A stretch of DNA of 54,714 nt from Micrococcus lylae NBRC 15355 (GCF_001570885.1 NZ_BCSN01000014.1:1-54714), one strand, 5' to 3'; positions 1-9,506 are shown, counted from the first letter of the stretch. Notes: generated by a model not told the origin, from the letters alone. Made by a program: numbers and translations.

Positions 1-106
1 GCCGGCGGTCCATGGCCAGCCAGGAGACGGTGGACATAGGGACCGTCGTGCCGGACGGACCTCTCCTGCGTGCTGCGCAGCGCTCCTATCCTGTCCGCCC
101 ACCCTC

Positions 107-156
107 TAGGATCGAGGTGTCCGAGCCCTGGACGCCCGCTGTGTGCCCCGAGGAGG
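107..156 (+). promoter_or_regulatory. putative promoter and RBS of the first membrane-protein gene
   Basis: A TAGGAT hexamer at 107-112 fits the actinobacterial TANNNT -10 consensus. A strong AGGAGG Shine-Dalgarno at 151-156 lies 6 nt before the ATG at 163, which fixes the start. No convincing -35 was seen. Confidence 0.4.
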
Positions 157-162
157 CCTGCC

Positions 163-777
163 ATGACGAGCCCGATGACCGAACAGCAGTGGACCGACAA
201 GTTCACCGCGGACCACGGCCGCGAGCCTACCCTGTCCGAGTACCGGGCAGCGAAGTCCGCCGGCGAGTTCAGCGAGCCCGCAGCGACGGCCGCACCGGGG
301 ACGGCTTTCCCCAACCGCCTCCGAGGCATGCCGGCCGTCTACGAGTACCTTCCGATCATCCTCGCCGGCCTCGGCGGCCTCGCCATCCTCTGCCTGTTCC
401 TGCCCGTCCTCACCGCCCTGGGGGAGAGCGCCAACTGGTTCTCCACCGGCTTGAAGGAAGAGGGATACCTGCTGCTGGTGTCCTTCCTTTTGCTCATCGG
501 CGCCGGGGCCCTGCTCTGGTTCAAGCGCGTCACCTGGGTGCGCATGACCACCGGCGGCCTCGCCGTGCTCGTCGGCATCTTCGCGACCGTGGACGGCTTC
601 GCCAACATCAACCACCTCAGCAACACCCCGTGGGTCAGCCCCGGCATCGGCCTGTACATCATCGGCCTGCTCGGCCTGGCCATGATCGCCGGAGGCGTCC
701 TGTGCTTCCTGCCGGCCGCCGAACGGCACCTCGGGCAGGGACAGCAGCGCCACGCCGTCACCCAGCCCATCGCCTGA
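163..777 (+). CDS. four-TM membrane protein of unknown function
   Basis: The product has 204 residues. Residues 1-58 are hydrophilic and cytoplasmic-looking. Four hydrophobic segments follow, at about 61-86, 101-120, 129-146 and 161-183, and then a short polar tail. The start is set by AGGAGG 6 nt upstream. The N-terminal stretch around residues 12-33 (a pattern like FTADHGREPTLSEYRAAKS) looks like a short helical domain, but I do not recognise the family. The next gene, 75 bp downstream on the same strand, also encodes a small membrane protein, so the two may be co-transcribed. No catalytic motif is visible and I assign no function. Confidence 0.8.
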   Translation: MTSPMTEQQWTDKFTADHGREPTLSEYRAAKSAGEFSEPAATAAPGTAFPNRLRGMPAVYEYLPIILAGLGGLAILCLFLPVLTALGESANWFSTGLKEEGYLLLVSFLLLIGAGALLWFKRVTWVRMTTGGLAVLVGIFATVDGFANINHLSNTPWVSPGIGLYIIGLLGLAMIAGGVLCFLPAAERHLGQGQQRHAVTQPIA

Positions 778-852
778 CCCAAGCCGGTCGAACCCGGTGA
801 CCTCAGCGGCGGCGGCGAGCGGCCGCCGTCGGGAAACGCAGGAGGGGAACCC

Positions 853-1188
853 ATGACGCAGGACGACCACCACACCACGCCCGAGGAGTGGGAGGAGCTC
901 AAGGCGGAGCAGGCCCGCCAGGACGCCGGCCGGAGGAAGAACCGAGGCGCGGGCGCCCGGCCCCGGAGCCTCGGCCGGGACCTCTGGGACTGGATCTGCG
1001 GCTGGGGGCTCGGGATCCTCGGCATCGTGGTGATCCTCTTCGGTGCCGCCTCCATCTCCAACACCCTGAACGGCAAGGGGCTCGTCTCCTCGGACGCCGG
1101 CAGCTACGCGATCAGCGGTGCGGCCATCGCCGTGGGGCTGTGGTGCGCGCTCGCCGCGTTCCGGCGGTGGAGCCGCTCCGGCTTCTGA
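853..1188 (+). CDS. small two-TM membrane protein of unknown function
   Basis: The product has 111 residues. A charged, acid- and base-rich N-terminus (about 1-44) is followed by two hydrophobic helices at about 47-70 and 83-105. An AGGAGGGG Shine-Dalgarno 5 nt upstream supports the ATG. It follows the previous membrane-protein gene on the same strand and ends just before a large hairpin at 1261-1307. I do not recognise the family. The lack of a signal peptide and the polar N-terminus suggest an integral inner-membrane protein with its N-terminus in the cytoplasm (inference). Confidence 0.75.
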   Translation: MTQDDHHTTPEEWEELKAEQARQDAGRRKNRGAGARPRSLGRDLWDWICGWGLGILGIVVILFGAASISNTLNGKGLVSSDAGSYAISGAAIAVGLWCALAAFRRWSRSGF

Positions 1189-1260
1189 GCCTGCGTTTCG
1201 CCGTGCGGCGGCCGTCAGTCGATCCCGAGCCGTGCGCGCTCGGTGGCTCCGGACGCAACA

Positions 1261-1307
1261 CGCCCCCGCCGGCCACACCCACCACGGTGGGCGGACCGAC
1301 GGGGGCG
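1261..1307. terminator. long imperfect hairpin between convergent genes
   Basis: The arms begin CGCCCCCG and end CGGGGGCG, with an inner CCCACC/GGTGGG stem and a few mismatches. It lies between the plus-strand gene ending at 1188 and the minus-strand gene ending at 1379. There is no U-run, as is common in high-GC actinobacteria, so it may serve both strands. Confidence 0.55.
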
Positions 1308-1378
1308 AGTGCCGTCGTCGGGCATCACCGGCGGGGAGGCCAGCGCCAGGAGACGCTGCGCCGCCGCGCCCGGAGAGT

Positions 1379-1531
1379 TCAGCGGCCGCGGCCGCCCAAC
1401 AGCCGGCGCCAGCTGATGCCGACGCCGCGGTTGGAGACGTTGAAGATGCCGAAGCGGCGGCCGACGCGCGGGCCTCCACGGCCGACGGAGGCGGTGGTGT
1501 TCTTGCCGATGCGCTTGCCGATACGGAACAT
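1379..1531 (-). CDS. 50-residue very basic protein, possibly DUF4236-like
   Basis: This 50-residue frame starts with an ATG at 1531 preceded by an AAAGGA-type Shine-Dalgarno. The product is rich in Arg and Gly. Two short segments, MFRIGKRIGKNT and NVSNRGVGISW, resemble the start of DUF4236 proteins, which typically read FRFRKS then NLSKSGVS. That is the only family hint and it is weak. Codon use is the usual high-GC pattern. It lies alone between a terminator hairpin and the MerR gene. Nucleic-acid binding is possible given the charge, but this is speculation. Confidence 0.5.
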   Translation of the reverse strand: MFRIGKRIGKNTTASVGRGGPRVGRRFGIFNVSNRGVGISWRRLLGGRGR

Positions 1532-1700
1532 GCTGGGGTCCTTTCGTTCGAAGAATGCCTTCGAGTCGCCCACGCTACGGGCAGGCCGTCCCGCCTGGCC
1601 ACCCGTGGGCGGCCGTCGGGCGGGAGGAAGCACGGAGGGGCTGCCGGTTCGAACGGGCCGTGTCAGGCCGGGCGGCGTGACGTCGGATCCTGGACGAGCG

Positions 1701-2468
1701 TCAGGCTGGGCTGACGTGGATCCGCAGTGCTCGGGCCGCGAACTCGGCGGCTTCGGGGCCTCCGAAGGCGGGATGGAAGTCCGGATCGGTGACGTAGAGG
1801 TCCGCCACGCCGAGCACCATGGCAGTCGCGTTGGTCGGGTCGTCGGCGCAGGTGGGAGTGCCGGGGACCTGGGCGAACCATGCGACATGCGCGGCGGCGT
1901 GGGCCTGCGCCTCGGGGCTCGACGGCCCCAGGCCGGCTGCGTGCAGCTCGCCCCAGCGAGCAAGCAGCTGCTCAGCATCGGCCTCGAACTGCTGCTGCTG
2001 GGTCAGCGTCTTGGCGTGCCACCACCGGTGGGAGACGTCGAAAGCCTCCTGGCCCCAGCGGGAGACCACCTCAGCCTCATAACGGTCGTTGAAACCCTCG
2101 AGCAGCATATCCATGCGGGGTCGGCGCCCCTGGCGACGCATCGCGATGGTGTGCTCGACCGATGCGATGCGCCGGTCCAGCGCCTCACGATCCCGGCGGA
2201 GCTGGACGAGGTGCGTCTCCAGGGCTGCCACCTCGTCGGCCTGATCGTGTTCGGAGTCGAGAACGGCGGCGATCTCGTTGAGCGGCAGCCCGGCATCGCG
2301 CAGCAGCAGGATGCGTTGGAGGCGGGCCACGGCAGTCTGACCGTAGTAGCGATAGCCGTTGGCGCCGATCCGGTCAGGGTGCAGCAGGCCGATCTGATGG
2401 TAATGCCGCAGGGTTCGGCCGCTGATCCCGGCACGCTGCGCCAGCTGCTGGACGGTCCACTCCACCAC
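1701..2468 (-). CDS. MerR-family regulator with TipAS-type effector domain
   Basis: The product has 255 residues and a GTG start with GGAAGG 7 nt upstream. Residues 1-70 form the MerR winged helix: TVQQLAQRAGISGRTLRHYH is helix-turn-helix 1, followed by GLLHPDRIGANGYRYY. A long dimerisation coiled coil spans about 72-118. Residues about 120-255 are helical and resemble the TipAS antibiotic-recognition domain, with RYEAEVVSRWG and many Trp and His residues. TipA-type regulators bind peptide antibiotics or other ligands and activate multidrug genes from promoters with long spacers. It lies 13 bp downstream of the DUF2268 peptidase gene on the same strand, so the two are probably co-transcribed. 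The ligand cannot be inferred. Confidence 0.85.
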   Translation of the reverse strand: MVEWTVQQLAQRAGISGRTLRHYHQIGLLHPDRIGANGYRYYGQTAVARLQRILLLRDAGLPLNEIAAVLDSEHDQADEVAALETHLVQLRRDREALDRRIASVEHTIAMRRQGRRPRMDMLLEGFNDRYEAEVVSRWGQEAFDVSHRWWHAKTLTQQQQFEADAEQLLARWGELHAAGLGPSSPEAQAHAAAHVAWFAQVPGTPTCADDPTNATAMVLGVADLYVTDPDFHPAFGGPEAAEFAARALRIHVSPA

Positions 2469-2481
2469 GACCCGCCTTCCC

Positions 2482-3387
2482 TCACTGTCCAGTCGTTGTC
2501 AGCCCCAACTGGGGCAGGGCCACGGCCACGACGTCGGCTGCGGGGACCGTCACGCACTCGGCCGCACTGCGACCCGTCGCGGACAGGTAGGCCTCGGCGA
2601 TACGGGCGCCCGCCGCATAGCCCGCTCCGGTGGGCAGGCCGACCGGGGTTCCGCCGAACAGGCGTGCGCTGGCATCCCCCAGCACCCAAGCACCGAAGTC
2701 CTGCATCCCGGTCACCTCCAGCCCCTCCACGACGCGCGCGAGGATCGCGTCGCTGGTGCGGGTCTGGTCGCTGACGAAGTGAGTGAGTCCCCGCGTGCCG
2801 TAGGCCTCGGCGGCGAACAGGTCCGCCAGCCCCTCGGCCACCACGTGCTCACCGACGGTGACGGTCCTCGGATCCCACACCACACCACCGGGCGAGTAGC
2901 GCACGTTGTGGTGGAGCTCGTGCAGGGCAATGGCCTCCAGGCGGTCCAGCACCTCCGACGACGGCCAGACGGTGATCGCGATGAAGCCGCTGATCCCGCC
3001 TGAGGCCGACAACCCGCGGACCTCGTCCATGAAGTGCCTGTTGTCAGGGTCGCCCAGGACGAGCAGCACCCGAAGGTCAGGCATGCGCATGGTCGGATTG
3101 GCTGCTGACAGACGCTCCAACCCGTCCCGTACAGCACGCTCGACCCGGCCCCACGCATCGGCTTCCTCCAAAGCCCTCAGGCCTTCGAGGACCCGGTCAT
3201 GTGAGGTTTCCGGTCCGAAACCGAAGTTCTGGGCATGCACCTGGGCCAGGTCCGGCCCACCCGGGATGAAGAAGTACATTCCTGCCATCGGCGCCCACAG
3301 ATCACGGGCCGCCTCGTTCCACTCGTCAGGCTGGGCGTGGGCCAGGCGCCGCATGCCGACGAGGCTGTCGATCATCGAGACTGTCAT
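2482..3387 (-). CDS. DUF2268-type putative zinc metallopeptidase
   Basis: The product has 301 residues. The zinc-binding HExxH motif reads HELHH at residues 156-160. A downstream acidic stretch, EGLADLFAAEAYG, supplies the likely third ligand. This fits the DUF2268 (predicted Zn-dependent protease, YjaZ-like) fold, which usually has a C-terminal peptidase domain of about 200 residues. No signal peptide is visible, so it is probably cytoplasmic. The start is uncertain: ATG at 3387 has only a weak GGTCGAG upstream, and an in-frame ATG at 3405 has none. Three 33-bp direct repeats end about 75 bp upstream and may control it. It is followed by the MerR regulator 13 bp downstream, suggesting a stress-responsive pair (inference). 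Confidence 0.75.
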   Translation of the reverse strand: MTVSMIDSLVGMRRLAHAQPDEWNEAARDLWAPMAGMYFFIPGGPDLAQVHAQNFGFGPETSHDRVLEGLRALEEADAWGRVERAVRDGLERLSAANPTMRMPDLRVLLVLGDPDNRHFMDEVRGLSASGGISGFIAITVWPSSEVLDRLEAIALHELHHNVRYSPGGVVWDPRTVTVGEHVVAEGLADLFAAEAYGTRGLTHFVSDQTRTSDAILARVVEGLEVTGMQDFGAWVLGDASARLFGGTPVGLPTGAGYAAGARIAEAYLSATGRSAAECVTVPAADVVAVALPQLGLTTTGQ

Positions 3388-3461
3388 GCACTCGACCGTA
3401 AACATTGACGCGACGGCAAGGTCAATCCCGGCTTTGAGCAGCGTCTCCGGTGCAGTGCACA

Positions 3462-3551
3462 CGACGTTTTCCCGAACGAAAGCGCATCGGGACGCGACGG
3501 TTTTCCGAACGAAAGTGCGCCGGGACGCGACGGTTTCCCGAACGAAAGTGT
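3462..3551. repeat. three iteron-like direct repeats, period exactly 33 bp
   Basis: Units start at 3462, 3495 and 3528, and the third is partial. Each begins CGACG, then TTTTCC or TTTCCC, then CGAACGAAAG, and the first two end in CGGGACG. They lie between the start of the peptidase gene and the stop of the RNase H gene. The spacing of about three helical turns puts all copies on the same DNA face, as in arrayed regulator-binding sites. Confidence 0.75.
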
Positions 3552-3559
3552 CACGGGGG

Positions 3560-4912
3560 TCAGTCGGGCAGGTCGACCTCGTGGCAGCCCTCGTGGCCGA
3601 TCGGCCCGCCCTCCCATGCGCGGGCGATGCGGTCCAGGCGCTGGACCTGCTCGTCGTGGCCGGTGCCGGCGAGAGTGTTGCGGGCGATCGACCGGGCCAG
3701 GGCGTCCGCCAGCTCGTTGCCATGATGGCCCACGTGCCCCTTGATCCAGCGCACCTTCACGGACTTGCCCAGCGAACAGATGTACTCCCGGATCTCCAGC
3801 AGGTGGCGAAGGGACTTGCGTACCCGGTCGCCGCGGGCACCGCCCAGCGTCAGCGGCTCGTTCACGGCGTCCCGCAGCAGGGCCAGTGCCGCCCGGGAAT
3901 CAGAGTGCATCACCACGGGTCCGTCCTGCCGCCCCGCCCATGCGGCCACTACATAGCCCAGCAGCAGCGCGTCCAGTTCGGACTCCACGGGCCGGGTGGC
4001 GCCGGGCACGGTGCGGGCCGCCCACACTCCGGGCTCGGCCGTCGCCGCCGCGCCGCCGATGCGGGCCCCGCGCAGGGTGGCGCCGTCCACGAAGACGTCC
4101 GTCACCTCCGCGGGGGTGCGGCGGTCCATGTTGTGCAGCAGCTCCGGGGCCACGCGCTGCAGATAGCGCTGCACCCGCCGCCACTCGGCACGGTCCGCGG
4201 CAGTCCCCGTGGGGGTCACCGTGCTCGGGGCGTCGTCGAGACGGATGCGCAGGGAACCGAGCTCCATCACCGCGTCCGGGACGATCTCCGGCAGCAGATA
4301 GGACGAGCGCTGGGTGCCGTCAGCGGACTCGTCCAGGCGGTAGCCCACCACGTTCAGCCCCGGCGGCCCGACGGCCTCCAGCAGCCGGAGGGTCTCGGCG
4401 TCCTCGTCCGACCGCTTGTGCACGATCACCGGGTCTTGCGGATCCTGGTCCGCCAGCGCGTGCTCCCAGAAGCGGTGCAGCTCGGTGACCGGGACCATGC
4501 CGACGTACACCTCGCCGCGCTCGTCGTCCCCGAGCTCGTCCAGCACCAGGGCCCGCGTGATGTACACGATGCCTCCGCGCACCGAGAACAGGTCCAGCCG
4601 GCAACACGGGCCGAACCGGACGCCCTGGAGCAGGGCGGGCGTCTGCATCACCTTCACGCCGTCCCTGCGGGTCCGCGTCACCGGCGGCCGGGGACGGACG
4701 GCCGAGGGGCGGACCGGCGCCGGGGTGGTCAGGCGCACCGGCATGCCCCGGTGATCCACCTCGAGCCGGCGGGGGCGCGGCGGGACAGACCGGGCGGCGG
4801 GGCCGAGGAACGCGAGCGCGGGGTCGAGCAGCGCACCCTGCGAGACGGCGTCCGCCTCGCTGTGCAGACCCCGCACGGACTCGCGTGCGGGGTGAGTGCT
4901 GCGCTGCTCCAT
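3560..4912 (-). CDS. RNase H-domain protein with large N-terminal region
   Basis: The product has 450 residues and an ATG start with AAAGGA 5 nt upstream. The C-terminal domain of about 165 residues is RNase HI-like. The four acidic positions are visible in order: VFVDGATL (Asp), VESELDALLLG (Glu), VMHSDSRAAL (Asp) and HHGNELADALA (final Asp, with the HxGN pattern of the basic loop region). The fold cleaves RNA in RNA-DNA hybrids. The N-terminal half of about 270 residues has no motif I recognise. This is far longer than stand-alone RNase HI (about 150 residues). A TAGGAT at about 5013 (minus strand) could be its -10, giving a leader of about 90 nt. The role of the N-terminal half is unknown. 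Confidence 0.8.
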   Translation of the reverse strand: MEQRSTHPARESVRGLHSEADAVSQGALLDPALAFLGPAARSVPPRPRRLEVDHRGMPVRLTTPAPVRPSAVRPRPPVTRTRRDGVKVMQTPALLQGVRFGPCCRLDLFSVRGGIVYITRALVLDELGDDERGEVYVGMVPVTELHRFWEHALADQDPQDPVIVHKRSDEDAETLRLLEAVGPPGLNVVGYRLDESADGTQRSSYLLPEIVPDAVMELGSLRIRLDDAPSTVTPTGTAADRAEWRRVQRYLQRVAPELLHNMDRRTPAEVTDVFVDGATLRGARIGGAAATAEPGVWAARTVPGATRPVESELDALLLGYVVAAWAGRQDGPVVMHSDSRAALALLRDAVNEPLTLGGARGDRVRKSLRHLLEIREYICSLGKSVKVRWIKGHVGHHGNELADALARSIARNTLAGTGHDEQVQRLDRIARAWEGGPIGHEGCHEVDLPD

Positions 4913-5079
4913 GGTTCCTTTCCCTGCCCGTCGGTCCGGCGTCCTTCTCCGCGTCCGTTCCCGCCGTGCGGTGCGGCGGAACCCCCTGTGCCGCACAAAT
5001 GGTCAATCCTAGAGCCGCCGGAGCGGAGACCCCACAAGAAGACACCTGCTGTGCGTCCGCTGCGGCCCTTCGCGGGGTG

Positions 5080-5628
5080 CTAGCCCGGAGCCGCTCTCTC
5101 CGCCTGATCTGACCTGCCGCGCCGAGCGTGCGCCTGACAGTCCGGACCGAGCTCCACACCGAGGGCCGCGGCCTGCTCCCGCTGCTGCCGCAGGGCCGCG
5201 GCGCCGAGCATGCCGGCCAGCGCGCGCTCGCCGGAGCCCGGATCCGAGGCCGTCTCCACGAACATCCGATGCAGGGCCGAGCCCCCCAGCCCCAGGGCCA
5301 GGGAGGAGAGCACCACGTCCGCGCCGTCCCGGTGGCGCAGCAGGACGGCCTCGGCCGCCGAGGTCAGTTCCTCGAGGTCCTCGAGCCGATGGGCACGGAC
5401 CGTGCGCTCCACGTCCGCGACGATCCTGTCCGCCACGCGGGCCAGCAGCGTCTGCTTGTTGGGGACATGCCAGTACAGCGCCGAGGCCTGCACCCCGAGC
5501 ACCCCGGCCACGCGGCGCATGGACAGGTCCCCCATGCCGAAGTCCTGCAGGATGGTGACGGCCGCGTCCACGACCTCGTCCACGGTCAGCCGACCGCGGG
5601 GGCGAGGAGCGTCAGGAGCAGAGGTCAC
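5080..5628 (-). CDS. TetR-family transcriptional regulator
   Basis: The product is about 182 residues from a GTG at 5628. The N-terminal helix-turn-helix is clear: LTVDEVVDAAVTILQDFG, then MRRVAGVLGVQASALYWHV, the latter being the recognition helix with the typical ALYWHVPNKQTLL pattern. The C-terminal helical domain is of the TetR_C (tetracycline-repressor-like) type. It is on the same strand as the thiamine importer, 171 bp downstream of thiQ, and could be read through from it, though it need not regulate it. An upstream in-frame extension to 5733 is possible but has no better ribosome-binding site. The ligand is unknown. Confidence 0.8.
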   Translation of the reverse strand: MTSAPDAPRPRGRLTVDEVVDAAVTILQDFGMGDLSMRRVAGVLGVQASALYWHVPNKQTLLARVADRIVADVERTVRAHRLEDLEELTSAAEAVLLRHRDGADVVLSSLALGLGGSALHRMFVETASDPGSGERALAGMLGAAALRQQREQAAALGVELGPDCQAHARRGRSDQAERAAPG

Positions 5629-5799
5629 CCTGCGAACATATCCGAGCCACCCGAGGACCGGGAGGTTCGGCGGCTGAACTTTCGCTGGATGCGTAACAGG
5701 ACGCAGGCGACACCGCCAGGACGCAGGCGACACCGCGGCGCCGCAGCCCGCCGGCGCCGCACCCCGGCACCCCCGCCGACGGCCGCTGCCGGCGACGGC

Positions 5800-6506
<707 letters not shown>

Positions 6507-6513
<7 letters not shown>

Positions 6514-8207
6514 GCTCCTCCCGTCCCGGCGGCGCCGCGCGGACGCAGCCTCTCGCACACCACCATCACGGTGGCGGTGACCAGGGCCAGCACCACCGCG
6601 CCGGCCAGGGCCATCCCGTAGTTCTCCGCCCCCGGACGGCCCAGCAGCTTCACCACCACGATCGGCAGCGTCTGATAGTCCGGGCTCGCCAGGAAGCTGG
6701 TGGCCCCGAACTCGCCCAGGGACACCGCGAACGCGAAGCCCGCGGCCAGGCCCACCGCCCGCAGCAGCACCGGCCCGTCCACGGTGAGCAGCACCCGCCA
6801 GGGGCCGGCGCCGAGCGTGCCGGCGGCTTCGCGCAGCCGGTGGTCCACCGCGCCGAGCACCGGCACGAGCGTGCGCACCACCAGCGGCAGCGCCACCACG
6901 GCCTGGGCCAGCGGCACCAGCGCCCCGGACTGGGCGAGCTCCCGGAACTCCAGCTGCAGGGACACCACGAATCCGAAGCCCACCGTCACCGCGGAGACGC
7001 CCAGCGGCAGCATCACCGCGCCGTCCAGCCAGCGCTGGGCCCGCCGTGCCGCGGCGGAGTGGAACGGGCGGGTCAGCAGCAGGGCCAGCGGGATGCCGGC
7101 CAGCAGGGTGAACACGGTGGCGTCCCCGGCGATCTTCACCGAGTGCTCCAGCGCCTGCAGCACCGTGGTGCCGCCGGCGAACCCAGCGCCCGAGCTCTCT
7201 GCGAGCAGCCGGTAGTTCCGCAGCCCCCAGCCCTCGCTTGAGTGGAACGAGCGGACCAGCAGCGAGCCCAGCGGCAGCAGGATCAGCGTGGCCGCCAGGG
7301 CGGTGACCAGCGCCGGCGCCCAGTCACGCCGTCCCAGCGGCACCGCGTACGCGTCCCGGATGCGCAGTGCACGCACGGTCCTGGCGGAGGCGGCGGAGGA
7401 CAGCCCGATGGCCGCCAGCACCACCAGCAGCTGCAGCACAGAGAACACGGCGGCCACCCGCAGGTCCAGGTAGACCGAGGTCTGCACCCAGATCTCCGTC
7501 TCCAGGGTGCCCACCCCGGGGCGGCCGAGCGTCTGGACGATCCCGAACGCCGAGCAGCAGAACAGGAACACCAGCGAGCCCGCCGAGGCGATCGCCGGGC
7601 CCAGCTGCGGCAGCGTGACCGTGCGGAACACCCGCCACGGGGACGCCCCGAGCGAGGCCGCCGCCTCCGCCTGCCGCGGGTCCAGCACGGACCACAGCCC
7701 GCCGACCTGGCGCACCACCACGGAGACGTTGAAGAACACCATGGCCAGCACCACCGCCGTGGTGGTCTGGTCCAGGCCGAGGAACCCGAGCGGCCCGCCC
7801 GGGGCCAGCAGGGCGCGGAAGGCCACGCCCACCACCACGGTGGGCAGCACGAACGGCACCGTCACCACGGCGCGCAGCGCGTCCCTGCCCGGGAACGTGC
7901 GCCGGTAGAGCACGAAGGCCGCCGGCAGGCCCACGGCCAGGGACAGGGCCGCGCCGGCCGCCGCCATGCCCAGGGTGTGGCCGAGGATCCGCCAGGTGCG
8001 CTCGCGGCCGAGGACCTCGCCGAAGGCGGTGAGGTCCAGGGCGCCGTCCGCGGTGACGCCCCGCAGGAACATCGCGCCGACCGGCCACAGGAAGAAGACC
8101 GCGAGGAAGGTCAGCGGCAGGACGGCGGCCAGCAGCCACCAGGCGCCCAGCCCGTCTCCGGACGGCCGGGCGCGCGGCCGCCGCTGAAGGACGGACGGCA
8201 GGCTCAC
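6507..8207 (-). CDS. thiP: thiamine ABC transporter permease ThiP (two fused permease modules)
   Basis: The product has 566 residues and about 12 hydrophobic segments. It has the tandem architecture of FbpB/ThiP-type permeases. Each half carries an EAA-type coupling loop: EAAASLGASPWRVFRTV in the first half and REAAGTLGAGPWRVLLTV in the second. These dock on the ATPase. The first segment follows a short basic N-terminus. The GTG start at 8207 lies 4 bp after the thiB stop, and the stop overlaps thiQ. Substrate is assigned from the TPP riboswitch and the ThiB-type binding protein. Iron or other members of this permease class would be the alternative. Confidence 0.85.
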
Positions 8208-8211
8208 GTGC

Positions 8212-9279
8212 TCAGCGGTCCTCGCGCAGGGCGGTGAAGTCCTTCAGCCACTGCTCGCGGTGCTCTGCCACGGCCTTCGGGTCCGGGGTGATGGGGTCCT
8301 CCGCCATCTGCGCGTTCTCCGCCCACTCCTCGGGCAGCTCGACGGACTCGTCGATCGGGTACATGTACATGGACTCCGGGAACGCCTCCTGGAACTCCTC
8401 GGACAGCATGAACTCGATGAACGCCTGGGCGCCCTCCGGGTTCTGCGCGCCCTCGACCACACCGGCGAACTCGGTCTGCGGGGTGCAGGTGCCCTCCACG
8501 TTGCCGGTGGTCGGCGCGTAGGCGGGGGAGGAGGAGTAGGAGAGCACGAGCGGGAAGTCGCCCTCGCCGTCACCGCCGGAGAAGTCGGTGTAGTAGGCGT
8601 CGGACCAGGAGGAGGCCACCTTGGTGCCGCCGTCCAGGGCCTTCGTCCACCAGTCCTGCCAGCCGTCCTCGCCCTCGGCCTCCACGGTGGCGGCCAGGAA
8701 GGCCAGGCCGGGGGAGGAGGTGACCGGGTCGGTGACCACGAGCAGCTCGGCGTACTCCGGCTTCGTGAGGTCGTCGAGTCCCTGCGGCTCGTCCATGCCC
8801 TTGTCCTCGAACCACTCGTGGTCCACGTTGACGCAGACCTGGCCCTGGTCGATCGGGATCATCTTGCCCTCCACCACGCGGTCCTTCGCCGACTCCGGCA
8901 GGCCCTCCGGCGTCACATCCGCCAGGACGCCGCCGTCCACGAGGGTGTGGGTGGAGTGGTCCTCCACGCCGTAGACGCCGTCCACGGTGGGGGAGTCCTT
9001 CGCCAGCAGCAGCTGGTTGACCACGGTGCCGGCGTCGCCGGGGGCGGTGGTCTTCAGCTCGTAGCCGGTCTCCTCGGTGAACTTCTCCAGCAGCTCCTTC
9101 GGGGGCTCGAAGGAGTCGTGGGTCATGATGGTGACCGTCTTCTTCGGGGCGTCCGAGCCCTGCTCCTCGGAGGATCCCCCGCCGGTCTGGTCCGCCACGG
9201 AGCAGGCGGACAGGGCCAGGACGGCCAGGGCGGACAGGCCGAAGGCGGCCGTGCGGGAACGGGCAGTGGTGTGGGACAT
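8212..9279 (-). CDS. thiB: thiamine-binding lipoprotein ThiB
   Basis: The product has 355 residues from ATG 9279, with AGGAGG 12 nt upstream, slightly long spacing. The N-terminus is a lipoprotein signal, ending LAVLALSACS with the lipobox LSAC. The mature protein starts with a Ser/Glu/Gly linker and then TVTIMTHDSFEPPKELLEKF, the pattern of ThiB/TbpA-type extracellular solute-binding proteins. Aromatic residues such as those in WSDAYYTDFSGG are candidates for stacking on thiamine. It is the first gene of thiB-thiP-thiQ and is anchored outside the membrane. Expression is expected to fall when TPP is abundant, through the riboswitch at 9363-9454. Confidence 0.85.
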   Translation of the reverse strand: MSHTTARSRTAAFGLSALAVLALSACSVADQTGGGSSEEQGSDAPKKTVTIMTHDSFEPPKELLEKFTEETGYELKTTAPGDAGTVVNQLLLAKDSPTVDGVYGVEDHSTHTLVDGGVLADVTPEGLPESAKDRVVEGKMIPIDQGQVCVNVDHEWFEDKGMDEPQGLDDLTKPEYAELLVVTDPVTSSPGLAFLAATVEAEGEDGWQDWWTKALDGGTKVASSWSDAYYTDFSGGDGEGDFPLVLSYSSSPAYAPTTGNVEGTCTPQTEFAGVVEGAQNPEGAQAFIEFMLSEEFQEAFPESMYMYPIDESVELPEEWAENAQMAEDPITPDPKAVAEHREQWLKDFTALREDR

Positions 9280-9362
9280 CGTCTGTCTCGGCCTCCTGTG
9301 GTGCGGAGGGGCCCGGGCGCCCACACCCGGACGGGGCGCGGAGCATCCGGGTTGAGAGGTTC

Positions 9363-9454
9363 TCGACTTCCTTCGCCGGTGCGAGCCGGAGCAGGTTCGA
9401 GGGTCTGCGCATCGGGCGCACTCTCAGCGCCCCGTGCGGGCGCTCCCCTGTCGA
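9363..9454 (-). promoter_or_regulatory. TPP riboswitch (thi-box) controlling thiBPQ
   Basis: Read on the minus strand, the conserved TPP aptamer elements appear in order: AGGGGAGCG, GCTGAGAGTGC, ACCCTCGAACCTG, and ACCGGCGAAGGAAG. The closing stem P1 pairs TCGAC with GTCGA. A TAGGGT at about 9465-9470 on the same strand is a likely -10, placing transcription start a few bases before the aptamer. About 80 nt separate the aptamer from the thiB start, including GC-rich sequence able to form an expression-platform hairpin. Confidence 0.93.
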
Positions 9455-9506
9455 TGTGCGCCCCACCCTACCGGCACCGGCGGTGCAGCGGGAAATGCCG
9501 GTCACG

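Noticed and set aside
1-37. A short minus-strand frame starting at 37 and leaving the window
   Set aside because: Only about 12 codons are visible and no ribosome-binding site lies at a usable distance. It could be the start of a divergent gene but cannot be supported.
106-1602. Long minus-strand frame over the first two membrane-protein genes
   Set aside because: No domain, poor amino acid composition and no RBS. The plus-strand genes with AGGAGG sites explain the region.
9390-9410. GGTTCGA-like T-loop suggesting a tRNA
   Set aside because: No acceptor, D or anticodon stems surround it. It is part of the TPP aptamer read from the other strand.
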